Shown here: in pieces, positions 24,875-33,384 of the stretch
Position numbering within the stretch: position 1 is the first letter of the stretch
Layout: each line of letters starts with the position of its first letter
Assembly: GCF_040649515.1 (NCBI RefSeq)
Contig: NZ_JBEZFP010000005.1
Coordinates: forward strand, 1-64,000
Source: Yinghuangia elevatio
Lineage (GTDB): Bacteria > Actinomycetota > Actinomycetes > Streptomycetales > Streptomycetaceae
Direction: 5' to 3'
DNA: 64,000 bases
Position numbers and translations under genes: made by a program
The notes under the pieces: generated by a model
What the model was told of the DNA's origin: nothing
The model's database searches: none
The model's input: the letters and a program-made list of their open reading frames with translations, nothing else

Positions 24875-26673
24875 GACACTCCCTTGGCCAGGCTCACACC
24901 CGCGGGCGGCGCGCCGGACACGTTCGCGACCGCGGCACCCGCCGCGGCGAGGGGCTCCCTGGGTTCGTAGCGGGCGAGCGAGTCGCGGATGGCGTCCGCG
25001 TATGGTCCCTCCCACCACGGAACGGTGCGGACCAGCGTGGGGCGCGACCCGCTCATCTGGACGAAGGCCCTCCCCCGAGGCATGGACAGCAGGTCCGCCG
25101 CGTCGAGGACGGGCTCCGGCCGCGATCCGATGCCGAATCCGCGGTGGTCGCCCCACTTGAGGGTCATCGTTCCGGTCCTGGGCTCGAACAGGCCGCTGGA
25201 TTTGGAGAGGTCGTCGAGGAATTTCACGTCGGAAACCCCTCCCCCGTACACGCGGACGTTCGCCGATCCCCACAGCTTGGCCATGCCCGTGTCACCCCAC
25301 ACCGCAACCCCCTGCGCCCAGGATTGCAGGATCAGCATGACGATCACGCCGCGAGAGCCGAAGTGGGTGTACTTGTCCGCGAGTTGCTTCCACGGGCAGA
25401 CGTTGGCCGCCTCGTCCAAGACGAACAACACGGGTACAGGCATGCGTCCCCCGGGAGAATCGCGGGCGACGTTCTCCGACTCCTCGGCGAGCGCCGCGGT
25501 CAGCGCAAGCACGAGCGGCGCCGCGACCTTGTTGGTTTCCTCCGACAGCAGGTAGAGGGTGTCGGTGCCGAGCAGGAACTCCCGCAGGTCCAGGCTCGGC
25601 CTGCCCGGGTCGCTTCCCGGGGTGATCCACTCGTTGATGTTGTCGGCGATGAGAAATGCCGCCATCTGAATGGCCGTTCCGTAGACGCCGGCGCGCTGGC
25701 GGTCGGGCGCGGTGATCACCGACATGACCGACTTGGCGGGGAGTCGGTGGCCCGCCTCGCGCAGGATGCGCGCGGGGGTGTCGTCGCTCGGCCGGGTCAG
25801 CCACTCGTACACGATCGTGATGGGCTGTCCGTCGACGGAGGCCGCGAGCATGAGGTTCGCGAACAGATCCTGGGCGGCGGGCTCGAAGTACGCGTCACTG
25901 CGGGCGTGCGCCTGGCGGACGACCATGCTGAAGCGTCCGGCGAGCTTGACTGCCTTGACGATGCTGTTGCCGACGTACGAGAGCGGGTCCCACCAGAAAA
26001 CGGGGGTTCCGCCCGCCTGGTTCTGCGGGTCGAAGATCCAGACCTTGCCCACGCGTTCGCGTACACCGCGCGTGTGGTCCACCACGTCGCGCTTGTTGGA
26101 CGTCACCACGACGGCCCCCGGGGCCGCGACGATGTTGGGGATGGCGCGCGTGGCGGTCTTGCCGGTACGCGGACCCCAGATGTCGACGTGCATGTCCTCC
26201 CACGAGCCCCACAGGTCCGAACCGCCGCGCACCGCCCGGCCGATGTAGATGCCGGGCGGCGCCCCCGGCACGATCTTCAGCTTGCGGGCCGTGGCGGTGA
26301 CGCCCGCCGTGCTCATGGCCCGGAGTTCCCGGGTCGTGGCGAGATAGCGGCACGCGCGGTCGATGCGTACGCGTCCGCGCAGCGCTTGGCGGTAGGCGAG
26401 CATGAACACGACGCCGACCAGGAGGAGCGCACAGCACATGCCCGCGAGGGCCAGGGACGCCGCGAGCCCCGGCCACTCGTACTCGCCGAACATGAGCAGG
26501 ACGACGGCGGTGGGCGGGAATGCCGAGGGGCCGGGGCGGTCCGAACGCTCGGCACCGATCGCCGCGGCCGCCGTGACCAGGCAGCAGGCCAGCAGCAGTG
26601 TGCCGAGGATCACCAGGACCATGATGGCTTCGGCGTAGGCACTCGGTCCGCGATGCCGTGTCGTGGCGCTCAT
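24871..26673 (-). CDS. VirD4/TraG-like coupling ATPase
   Basis: This 600-aa protein has two N-terminal membrane segments (about 15-38 and 68-95) and a cytoplasmic P-loop ATPase. Walker A is WGPRTGKTAT (167-173), followed by VVVTSNKRDVVDH, and Walker B is VLFVLDEAAN (415-424). ATG 26673 was chosen. The family recruits substrates to type IV secretion channels and may power their entry. No relaxase gene lies nearby, so the cargo could be protein rather than a nicked DNA strand. The stop overlaps the DUF4913 start, pointing to an obligate pairing. Confidence 0.9.
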   Translation of the reverse strand: MSATTRHRGPSAYAEAIMVLVILGTLLLACCLVTAAAAIGAERSDRPGPSAFPPTAVVLLMFGEYEWPGLAASLALAGMCCALLLVGVVFMLAYRQALRGRVRIDRACRYLATTRELRAMSTAGVTATARKLKIVPGAPPGIYIGRAVRGGSDLWGSWEDMHVDIWGPRTGKTATRAIPNIVAAPGAVVVTSNKRDVVDHTRGVRERVGKVWIFDPQNQAGGTPVFWWDPLSYVGNSIVKAVKLAGRFSMVVRQAHARSDAYFEPAAQDLFANLMLAASVDGQPITIVYEWLTRPSDDTPARILREAGHRLPAKSVMSVITAPDRQRAGVYGTAIQMAAFLIADNINEWITPGSDPGRPSLDLREFLLGTDTLYLLSEETNKVAAPLVLALTAALAEESENVARDSPGGRMPVPVLFVLDEAANVCPWKQLADKYTHFGSRGVIVMLILQSWAQGVAVWGDTGMAKLWGSANVRVYGGGVSDVKFLDDLSKSSGLFEPRTGTMTLKWGDHRGFGIGSRPEPVLDAADLLSMPRGRAFVQMSGSRPTLVRTVPWWEGPYADAIRDSLARYEPREPLAAAGAAVANVSGAPPAGVSLAKGVS

Positions 26674-26715
26674 CTGTCCCGTCCTCCTCCTGTGTTCGTC
26701 GCGACCACGGCGCGG

Positions 26716-27957
26716 CTATCGCCGGAAGATGCTCATACCGCCCTTGACCGCCTTCGCCCCCACGGCCGCGGTGCCGACGACCGCCGCCTGCGCGCCCTTC
26801 TCGCCGCGGGCCGCCGGGGAGGTGAAGGGGAAGGCCAGTCTGGTCATGGCCGGGAGCATCACGGTGCCGAGGAAGAGCATCATGGTGGCGCCGAGTTGCT
26901 GGGCGGCGCTGGGGTTCTCGGCGGGCAGCTTCGACATGCGCAGCGACACCACGAGCACGACCGTGCAGGCGGGTTTCACCATGACGAAGGCGAACAGGTA
27001 AGTCAGTTGCCTGCCGAACCACGAGCGGCCCGACTCGGTCGCGGTTCCGGCCGCCGCGAGCGGCAGCAGGCCGGCGAGCATCGTCACGACGAGGATCCGG
27101 CCCAGCATGTAGATGTAGAGCACCAGCGAACCGATGACCAGGAACAGGACGCAGAGCAGGAACAGGAAGAAGTTCAGCTTGTCGAAGTTCTGCGGCAGGA
27201 TCTTGATGCGTTGCTCGACCGCGTCGCAGTGCGCTTTGCCACCGGCTTTGGACGTGCCCAAACCGTTGATCAGGATCGCTCTGCTGAACCGGTCGCCGGC
27301 GAGCAGCAGCAGTTTCAAAATCGTGAGTCCGGCCGCGGCCACCACGACGAGGGTGAACAGCGAGCGGGCGGCGTCCGCGGCCGGCTGGGCGTTGCGTTGC
27401 AGGGCCATCCGGGCCGCCACGACGAGCAGCGAGATGACCGCGACCACCAGCGATATGGACAGCGTGTTGGCGACGAGGAAGTCGTAGACGCCCTTGGAGT
27501 CGTTGTCCCCGCCTTTGCCGTAGTCGCCCGTGAACGGGTCGTCGACCTCCAGCCACCAGTGCATCGCGTTGGTGGCGAGGTTGTTCAGTTCGTAGCGGAT
27601 CCAGTTGATGGGCGAGCTCAGGAAGTTGTGCGGGTTCCCGATCTCGGCCTGGTGCTTGACCTTGTCCCAGGTGTCGAACCAGCCGGGCTTCTCCTCGGTG
27701 CCGTTTCTGGGCAGTCGGCAGTAGACCCAGGACCACGCCGAGATCCCGTGGTCCTGGTCCAGCGACTTGCCGCCCTCCTTCTCCCAGTAGGTGTTGTGGC
27801 CGGTGCACGCCTTGAGAAAGATGAGCTCGACGTTCTTCTTGCCGTCGACGGGCGCGATCTCCATGCCGGTCCACGGCACGTTGTGGTAGACGCCCTCGAT
27901 GAACGGCTGGAACGGGGGCGCGGTGACCTTCGTCTCGATGGGATCGCACTTGCTCAC
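26716..27957 (-). CDS. VirB6/TrbL-like polytopic membrane protein
   Basis: This protein is 413 aa from GTG 27957, which overlaps the ATPase stop (GTGA) and has AGGTGG upstream; a GTG at 27966 is the alternative. A 150-residue exported-looking N-terminal region holds several Cys (CDP, ACTG, YCRL). Five to seven hydrophobic helices follow (about 165-370), including FFLFLLCVLFLVIGSLVLYIYMLG-type segments. The pattern resembles VirB6/TrbL/TcpH-type channel subunits of T4SS. The assignment rests on topology and gene order, not on a recognised signature. Confidence 0.75.
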   Translation of the reverse strand: MSKCDPIETKVTAPPFQPFIEGVYHNVPWTGMEIAPVDGKKNVELIFLKACTGHNTYWEKEGGKSLDQDHGISAWSWVYCRLPRNGTEEKPGWFDTWDKVKHQAEIGNPHNFLSSPINWIRYELNNLATNAMHWWLEVDDPFTGDYGKGGDNDSKGVYDFLVANTLSISLVVAVISLLVVAARMALQRNAQPAADAARSLFTLVVVAAAGLTILKLLLLAGDRFSRAILINGLGTSKAGGKAHCDAVEQRIKILPQNFDKLNFFLFLLCVLFLVIGSLVLYIYMLGRILVVTMLAGLLPLAAAGTATESGRSWFGRQLTYLFAFVMVKPACTVVLVVSLRMSKLPAENPSAAQQLGATMMLFLGTVMLPAMTRLAFPFTSPAARGEKGAQAAVVGTAAVGAKAVKGGMSIFRR

Positions 27958-29555
27958 GTGGCCCACCTTCGGTTGGTGTCGTTGACGTCCAACTCGTCTT
28001 CGGTGAGCTCGACATGGACCGGTACGCCGGGGCGCCCGCCGACTTTGATCATGAAGTTGCCGAGGCCGGGGGGCGGCGCCTCCTCACCGCGCTCGGAGTC
28101 CCAGCTCGGCGGTGTGGACCAGTCCTCGATCATGTGCTGCTCGGCGTCGGTCATCGCGACGACCTTGGTGAGCATGGGCATCTCCGCCGCGGGCAGGCCT
28201 CCGCAGATCACCATCCCGGCGCGCTCGACGAAGCCCCGGGCCTTCATGCGGTCTTCTTCCTCGGCGAGGGCCAGGAGGTCCGACATGGTGTGCGTGATCA
28301 TGGCCATGCCGACGCCCCGCTGCCGGTTGAGACGTGTGAGGGCGTCGACGCGGTCGACGAGGCCTCGGCCGGCACGCAGCACCCGCCACAGTTCGTCGAG
28401 GATGACGAAGTAGCGCCGCTGCGGCTCCAGTCCGGCGTCGGCGAGCGCCTGCGCGGCGGCGATGGTGCCGAAGCCGTAGCTCCAGCAGGCGAGCAGGGCC
28501 GCCGCCTGCAACTGCCCCTCGGCGTCGTCGATGCTGCTGACGTCGAAGCAGACCGGCCGGTCGCGCTGCATCGGCTCGGAGGTGTGCCGCGAGAACGTCT
28601 CACCGAGCCTGCCGCGTCCCAGCAGACCTATCAGGGACGATTCCAAGTGCTCGGTGATCTGCCGGTAGCGGTCCAGGTCGCCGCGGTCCAGCGCGACGTT
28701 GCGCAGGTCCTCGGGGGCCTGTTGGACCACCGCCAGCAGATCGGACAACACCGGTACGCCGTGGAAGCGTTCGTCGAGAATAGCCAGCGCCGCGTTGAGG
28801 ATCGTCTCCTCGCGGTCCGTCGGCGGCCTTCGGCGCAGCACCGTGATGAGCGAGGCGACGGTATTGAGTCGGCGGCTGTGCGCGTCCGCAAGGAGGGCCT
28901 GGCGCTGGGCGAGCGGCAGGCGAGCGGCCTCGGTGGTCACCTCCCCCGGGTCGAGCACGTTGAGGAAGCCGCGGCCGCCGCCGAGTGTGATGACCTGGCC
29001 GCCGAGCGCCCGGATGAGGTCGACGTAGTCGGGCTTCAGGTCCCCGAAGACGACGGGGTGCACGCCGTAGCCGGCCAGCCCGAGAGCCTGGCGGCGCACG
29101 ATGGTCGACTTGCCGAGGCCCGGTTTGCCAAGCACGAACTCGCTGGGGTTCAGGATCAGTTTGGCGCGTTGGAACCAGCTGACCGGGTCGCAGCACAGCG
29201 TCGCGCCGCCGACCAGGGCGCGGCCCAGCGGCACTCCGATCGTGGGTGTGCCGGAACCCGCGGCGAACGGCCAGAGCCCGCAGACTTGGACGGACGTGCC
29301 GCGCCACTCCGGGGGCGCTTCGACGTACCCGACCGATCCTCCGCCCCAGCCCGGCCAGCCGCGCAGGCCGGGTTTGCGGACGACCGGTTTCCCTTCGAGC
29401 TGCTCCTGCGGAATCGGGCCGAGGAACAGCCGTGCCAGGCCCCGGCGTTGCCGGGCGATCGCCGGGTTGCCGAAGGCCGGGGCGCCGCCCGGCGGGCCCC
29501 CTTCCCAGAGCCCCGCGGCACCTTCGCCCGGACCGTGCGCGGGCGGGCGGGTCAC
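27954..29555 (-). CDS. VirB4-like ATPase, C-terminal motor domain
   Basis: This protein is 533 aa from GTG 29555, overlapping the SCO6880-type gene stop (GTGA). Walker A VLGKPGLGKST is at about 141-151 and Walker B RYFVILDELW at about 381-390, followed by the TraC/VirB4-type segment GVGMAMITHTMSDLL. The N-terminal 130 residues lack the long VirB4 domain that precedes the motor in classical VirB4 proteins. That part is apparently supplied by the separate upstream protein. Its expected role is energising assembly and transport at the inner face of the membrane. Confidence 0.87.
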   Translation of the reverse strand: MTRPPAHGPGEGAAGLWEGGPPGGAPAFGNPAIARQRRGLARLFLGPIPQEQLEGKPVVRKPGLRGWPGWGGGSVGYVEAPPEWRGTSVQVCGLWPFAAGSGTPTIGVPLGRALVGGATLCCDPVSWFQRAKLILNPSEFVLGKPGLGKSTIVRRQALGLAGYGVHPVVFGDLKPDYVDLIRALGGQVITLGGGRGFLNVLDPGEVTTEAARLPLAQRQALLADAHSRRLNTVASLITVLRRRPPTDREETILNAALAILDERFHGVPVLSDLLAVVQQAPEDLRNVALDRGDLDRYRQITEHLESSLIGLLGRGRLGETFSRHTSEPMQRDRPVCFDVSSIDDAEGQLQAAALLACWSYGFGTIAAAQALADAGLEPQRRYFVILDELWRVLRAGRGLVDRVDALTRLNRQRGVGMAMITHTMSDLLALAEEEDRMKARGFVERAGMVICGGLPAAEMPMLTKVVAMTDAEQHMIEDWSTPPSWDSERGEEAPPPGLGNFMIKVGGRPGVPVHVELTEDELDVNDTNRRWAT

Positions 29556-31051
29556 ATCGTCTCCCGAAGCGTCTGCGGGATGCGCAGGTGCCGTGGGAGC
29601 ACGAAGCCCAGCGGCAGGGCCGCGGCGAACGACGACGCCTGCGCGCCGTACGCCCGCCTCAGCACCAGCCGGGCCGACGCCGAGAGGTTGTCCACGGCGG
29701 CGGCGGCGAGCGGCAGTTTCGCGTGCTGGTCCACGGTCGCGGTCACGAGCATCCCGAAGCGCATCAGCCCGGCGCCGGTGGCCTCCTCCATGGCGCTCTG
29801 CTCGGCGGCGCTCAGTGCCACCGTGTCGCGGGCGGACACCTTGGTCCCCTGCTGGGCCTTGAACCGGGCGTCCTTGATGTCGCGTTCCACGATGCGCGCC
29901 GCCGTGCCGGCGTCGTGCGGCCGGTAGATGATGGTGACGCGCTTGCGCAGGATGTCGTCGTGCGGCGACAGCAGGCGCTGCAGAACGCTGGCGAAGACCT
30001 CTCCGCGCGGTGCGTCGGACATCGCCCAGGTGATGGAGAACGCCCCGTCGTGCCGGTAGTGGTCCCAGGACTCCTGCGTCGCGAAGGGACCGGCGTCGCT
30101 CCACCGCAGCCCGGCCTCGTTCTCGATGCGTGCCCGGTCGATCAGCACGGCCACCGAGGGGTCGTAGGCGACGCGCACGGCGGCCGCGATCTGCGCGCCC
30201 GACATGGGGAACGCCGCGCCCGCCCCGGTCATCGACAGCCCCGCGGTCAACGCGGGCAGGCGGGCGCCGATCTCGGTGGCCATCTCCGCGGCGTCGCGCG
30301 ACTTGCCGCCGCCTCGGCCGCGTGCCTCGAACGTGAGCGAGATCCGCGTCGATATGCGTGCGGCGCCCACCGGGTAGGCGTCCAGGACCTTGGCGAGCAC
30401 CCGCTTGGACAGCTCGGGGGAATCGGCGGTGAGGTTGCCGCCGATCTCGTTGCGCAGGCGCTCACCGGTGTCGGGCGCGGTTTCCACGGTGACCGACGCG
30501 GCCACCAGGCCGGGCTCGTTCCCGAGGGTGCTGAGCCACTGGCCCCAATAGGCCACCCACGTGTCGATCTGTTCGTCGTCGACGAGTGCCGCGCCGTCGG
30601 CGTCGCATTGCAGGACGATCGTGTAGTCGTCGACCGAGCGGATGTGCAGCAGGCCGAAGGGGCGCTGGTACGCGTCGACCGCCTCGTACATCCGGGTGGC
30701 CGCCCCGATCCCCGGCAACTGGCAGGTCCCGGGCGGGGTCCGGCCGACCGGCCCGGCACGGTACAGGTGCTTGCCCTGGGCCTTAGCCATGCCCCATGCC
30801 GCCCTTGCCGCGATCCACTGCATGCCGTTGCGGCCGTGCCGGTCCCGGATCATCAGCGGGACAAGGACGACGCACAGCATGACGGCCAGGAACACCGCGG
30901 CGTACAGCGACACCAGCAGGGCGAAGATGATCGCGATCAGGCCCGCGAGCAGCACGACCGTCGGGATCAGGCCGAGCCCGAGGATCCCCGGTGACGTGGG
31001 TTTGCGCCAATTGCCGTACGTACGCGGCCGCGTTCGGACGATCTGCTCCAT
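29552..31051 (-). CDS. SCO6880-type protein (PrgI/VirB3-like helices plus VirB4 N-terminal-like region)
   Basis: This protein is 499 aa from ATG 31051. Two close membrane helices (about 22-40 and 42-66) recall PrgI/VirB3 proteins. The cytoplasmic remainder has patterns seen in the family named after Streptomyces coelicolor SCO6880 (HIRSVDDYTIVLQCDADG, RVTIIYRPHDAGTAARIVE). No P-loop is present. It directly overlaps the ATPase gene. The simplest reading is that VirB3 and the VirB4 N-domain are fused here, while the VirB4 motor is encoded separately. The two proteins probably form one complex. Confidence 0.82.
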   Translation of the reverse strand: MEQIVRTRPRTYGNWRKPTSPGILGLGLIPTVVLLAGLIAIIFALLVSLYAAVFLAVMLCVVLVPLMIRDRHGRNGMQWIAARAAWGMAKAQGKHLYRAGPVGRTPPGTCQLPGIGAATRMYEAVDAYQRPFGLLHIRSVDDYTIVLQCDADGAALVDDEQIDTWVAYWGQWLSTLGNEPGLVAASVTVETAPDTGERLRNEIGGNLTADSPELSKRVLAKVLDAYPVGAARISTRISLTFEARGRGGGKSRDAAEMATEIGARLPALTAGLSMTGAGAAFPMSGAQIAAAVRVAYDPSVAVLIDRARIENEAGLRWSDAGPFATQESWDHYRHDGAFSITWAMSDAPRGEVFASVLQRLLSPHDDILRKRVTIIYRPHDAGTAARIVERDIKDARFKAQQGTKVSARDTVALSAAEQSAMEEATGAGLMRFGMLVTATVDQHAKLPLAAAAVDNLSASARLVLRRAYGAQASSFAAALPLGFVLPRHLRIPQTLRETM

Positions 31052-31132
31052 GCGCCGCCGCTCCTCGGTTCTCGGTGTACACCGGTGGTCCTTCCGCCGT
31101 GGTCTGTCCGTGGTTGTCTGCGGGACCCGGGC

Positions 31133-31969
31133 TCAGCCGACCGTCTGGCTGCCGGAGTCCAGGTCCCACGCCACGAACGCGTCCTCCTCGCGGACGGGCG
31201 TCGGGGGCGGGGGAGCGGCGTCCGGCGGGAGTTCGAGCTTCCAGTCGCCGTCGATCCAGACCAGCGTCCAGATGGTGTGCGTGCCCAGGCTTCCGGCGAG
31301 GGCACGGTTGACGACGTCCACCCGCACCCGGTCCGGCGTGTAGTCCAGGACGCGGAACCCGGCGGCGAACTCCCGGTCCTCGGGGTCACCCGGAACCGCG
31401 GCGCTCGCGTTTGGCCCGGTGTGCTCGGTCCGCTGCCGGATGAACGCGTCCCGTCCCGGACCGGGGGCCAGCAGGTGCTGGGCCACTTCGCCCCAGTCCT
31501 CGTCCCACCGGTAGCGCCAACTCGCCTGCACCGCCGCGAACACCGCCCCGGTGGGCGTCCGCGCGTAGCACCGGGCGGTGCTGTCGGTGACCACGGCGGG
31601 ACCTGCCGTGGGCGAGTAGGGCAGCGGCACGTCGAGCGTGATCCGCCACTCGGTGTCGCGGGGCTGGGCGATCGGGGACTCGACGTCGTCCGCCGGCAAC
31701 GCCGGACAGCTCCCGTCGCGGGCCACGGGGGCGGTCGAGGGCGGGGTCGACACCGTCGCCTGCCCAGAGCCCAGGCGTACGCTCGTGGGCATGGCCGACG
31801 CCGACTCCCCCTCGGAGGGAGGTGTCGGAGGGCCGCTCAGCATCACGAAGCCCGCGGCAAGGACGATCAGGAACACCACCCCCGCCGCCAGCACGAACCC
31901 CCGCTCGGTGAACGGGCTTTCCCCGCCGCCGGCCTGCCGACGGTCCCGACCGCGGCCGAACAACGCCAC
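31133..31969 (-). CDS. VirB8/TcpC-like bitopic membrane protein
   Basis: This 278-aa protein starts at GTG 31969. A short cytoplasmic N-terminus precedes one membrane helix (GFVLAAGVVFLIVLAAGFVML, about 25-45). A Ser/Thr/Pro linker follows, then an exported domain of about 190 residues with alternating strands (FAAVQASWRYRWDEDWGEVA, HTIWTLVWIDGDWKLEL). The layout and NTF2-like strand pattern resemble VirB8/TcpC scaffold proteins of Gram-positive T4SS. The assignment is from topology and position between pilin-like and ATPase genes; sequence similarity is not decisive. Confidence 0.7.
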   Translation of the reverse strand: MALFGRGRDRRQAGGGESPFTERGFVLAAGVVFLIVLAAGFVMLSGPPTPPSEGESASAMPTSVRLGSGQATVSTPPSTAPVARDGSCPALPADDVESPIAQPRDTEWRITLDVPLPYSPTAGPAVVTDSTARCYARTPTGAVFAAVQASWRYRWDEDWGEVAQHLLAPGPGRDAFIRQRTEHTGPNASAAVPGDPEDREFAAGFRVLDYTPDRVRVDVVNRALAGSLGTHTIWTLVWIDGDWKLELPPDAAPPPPTPVREEDAFVAWDLDSGSQTVG

Positions 31970-31978
31970 CGCCGGCCG

Positions 31979-32248
31979 TCAGGCGATCGCGTTGATGGCC
32001 GCCGCGCCGCTGCCGACCAGGATCGCGGCGACCACGATCCAGACCAGCCCCATCAGGTGCTGCCCTCCGTCGGCACCGCTTTTGTGCGCCATCGCCATGC
32101 GGCCCGCGCACGCGAGGATGGCTATGCCGCAGATCGCCATGACGATCCACGAGCCCCAGCTCAGCAGGGTCGTGAAGTCGTCGCTGATGCCCTTGGTGGG
32201 CGCCTTCGGCTTCGGGTTGGGGATATCGCGGAGGTACGTGGAGATCAT
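31979..32248 (-). CDS. VirB2/TrbC-like pilin subunit, copy 2
   Basis: This 89-aa protein starts at ATG 32248 with GGGAG 7 bases upstream; its start overlaps the stop of the P-loop-like gene (ATGA). It has two hydrophobic helices: SWGSWIVMAICGIAILACAG (about 31-50) and MGLVWIVVAAILVGSGAAA (about 66-84). A short polar loop, MAMAHKSGADGGQH, joins them. Two helices and a basic loop are the VirB2/TrbC hallmark. A 28-residue Pro/Lys-rich leader precedes the first helix. It is similar in layout to the 75-aa copy at 32991-33218. Confidence 0.8.
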   Translation of the reverse strand: MISTYLRDIPNPKPKAPTKGISDDFTTLLSWGSWIVMAICGIAILACAGRMAMAHKSGADGGQHLMGLVWIVVAAILVGSGAAAINAIA

Positions 32249-32868
32249 GGGTACTCCCTTTGCCTGGCAACCAGTCGGCCGAGATCGGCCGCCAACCTCA
32301 CCGTGGCCGTGACGGCGGGCCCCCGCGGCGGGGGCGTGCCCGTCCGCCACTCCTCGACCCACGGCACCTGCCAAACTCGCGGTACGCCTCCGGCGACGAA
32401 CCGGAGCGCGTCCCGGAGGACCTTCGGCAACTTGCCCGGCGCGTCCGCGATCGCGACCAGACCGAGCAGTTCCACGCCGGGGACCGCGCCGGAGGCCCAC
32501 TGCTGGGCGGCCTCCTGGGCCGCGGTCAGACCACGGGCGTGGGTACGTGCCACGAGCACGGCCGGGACGCGCGGCGGGCGTTCGGCGTTCGGCCAGCCGC
32601 GGCGCTCCGCGTCCGAACCGCCGGCCGCGAGTGCCAGCGTCGTGGTGCCCGCCCCGCCGTGGCAGGCCACCCACCACCATCCCCCGACCGGACCGTGCCG
32701 AGGGGTCCACAGGGGCAGGCCGCCCGAAACGGGCGGGGGGACACGGCCCCGGCCCGGCTGCGAGGGTCCCAGGCGCAGATACGACGGCCGGGTGTCCACG
32801 GCGGCCCGCCGCTCCACGCGCGGCGCCTCGGGCACCCACGGATTCGTCTCGTTCGGTTCCGTCTGCAT
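32245..32868 (-). CDS. ParA/MinD-like protein with altered P-loop (DUF6668-like)
   Basis: This protein is 207 aa from ATG 32868. After a 55-residue Pro/Arg-rich segment it has WWVACHGGAGTTTLALA (about 70-86), which matches a deviant Walker A (KGGxGKTT) with the Lys replaced. A Rossmann-like core follows (RVPAVLVARTHARGLTAAQ, VELLGLVAIADAPGKL). It resembles small actinobacterial proteins found beside SCO6880-type genes (the family I recall as DUF6668; not verified). Without the P-loop Lys, ATP hydrolysis is doubtful. The gene lies between the two pilin-like genes, suggesting a cytoplasmic assembly or localisation role. Confidence 0.72.
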   Translation of the reverse strand: MQTEPNETNPWVPEAPRVERRAAVDTRPSYLRLGPSQPGRGRVPPPVSGGLPLWTPRHGPVGGWWWVACHGGAGTTTLALAAGGSDAERRGWPNAERPPRVPAVLVARTHARGLTAAQEAAQQWASGAVPGVELLGLVAIADAPGKLPKVLRDALRFVAGGVPRVWQVPWVEEWRTGTPPPRGPAVTATVRLAADLGRLVARQREYP

Positions 32869-32990
32869 GGCCGCCGCCCTGTCGCCCCGGTGACGCGCCG
32901 GGACCCGTCCGCGCGCCGTCGTCCGGCCCCCGTGTGCCGTGGTGGTGTCCGTGGCCGACCCCCGTTCCGCGCGCCCGTGACCCGACGGCG

Positions 32991-33218
32991 TCACCGGAGC
33001 GCCGACACGATGCCCCCGGCGCTCCCGACGAGCACGCAGGCCGCCATCACCCAGAGCAGGCCGACGACCTCGTTTCCGGGGTCGCCGCTGCGGTAGCTCA
33101 TCGCGAGCCGGGCCGCGCATATCAGAAGTCCCACGAAGCAAAGGCACAGAACGATCCAGGCGACGTAGTTGACGAGCGTGAGCAAGGGCGCCATGTAATC
33201 CGTGCTGCCGTCGTCCAC
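32991..33218 (-). CDS. VirB2/TrbC-like pilin subunit, copy 1
   Basis: This 75-aa protein starts at GTG 33218 with AGGAG upstream. Two membrane helices (NYVAWIVLCLCFVGLLICAA, about 17-36; VVGLLWVMAACVLVGSAGG, about 52-70) flank the loop RLAMSYRSGDPGNE. It parallels the second pilin-like gene in helix spacing and loop (RMAMAHKSG against RLAMSYRSG), so the two are probably paralogues. A possible -10 box TAGCCT lies on the minus strand at 33304-33299, about 80 bases upstream, so a promoter internal to the run may serve from here on. Confidence 0.8.
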   Translation of the reverse strand: MDDGSTDYMAPLLTLVNYVAWIVLCLCFVGLLICAARLAMSYRSGDPGNEVVGLLWVMAACVLVGSAGGIVSALR

Positions 33219-33384
33219 ACCGCCTCATCTCCTCTTGCGCACCGTTCCCTTCGACCGGTGGCGTGATCGTTCGCGACGGCCGGTCCGCCGTGACCTCAGG
33301 CTAGGCAGGCAAGATCCGGTGAACTATCCGGCGACCGCCAACCGCACGGATGACGCGTTTCGGACACCGGCACCATAGGTCTCG

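Noticed and set aside
24793..28413. Plus-strand 1206-aa frame opposite the secretion ATPases
   Set aside because: It is antisense to three well-supported ATPase and membrane genes and its composition is that of a shadow frame.
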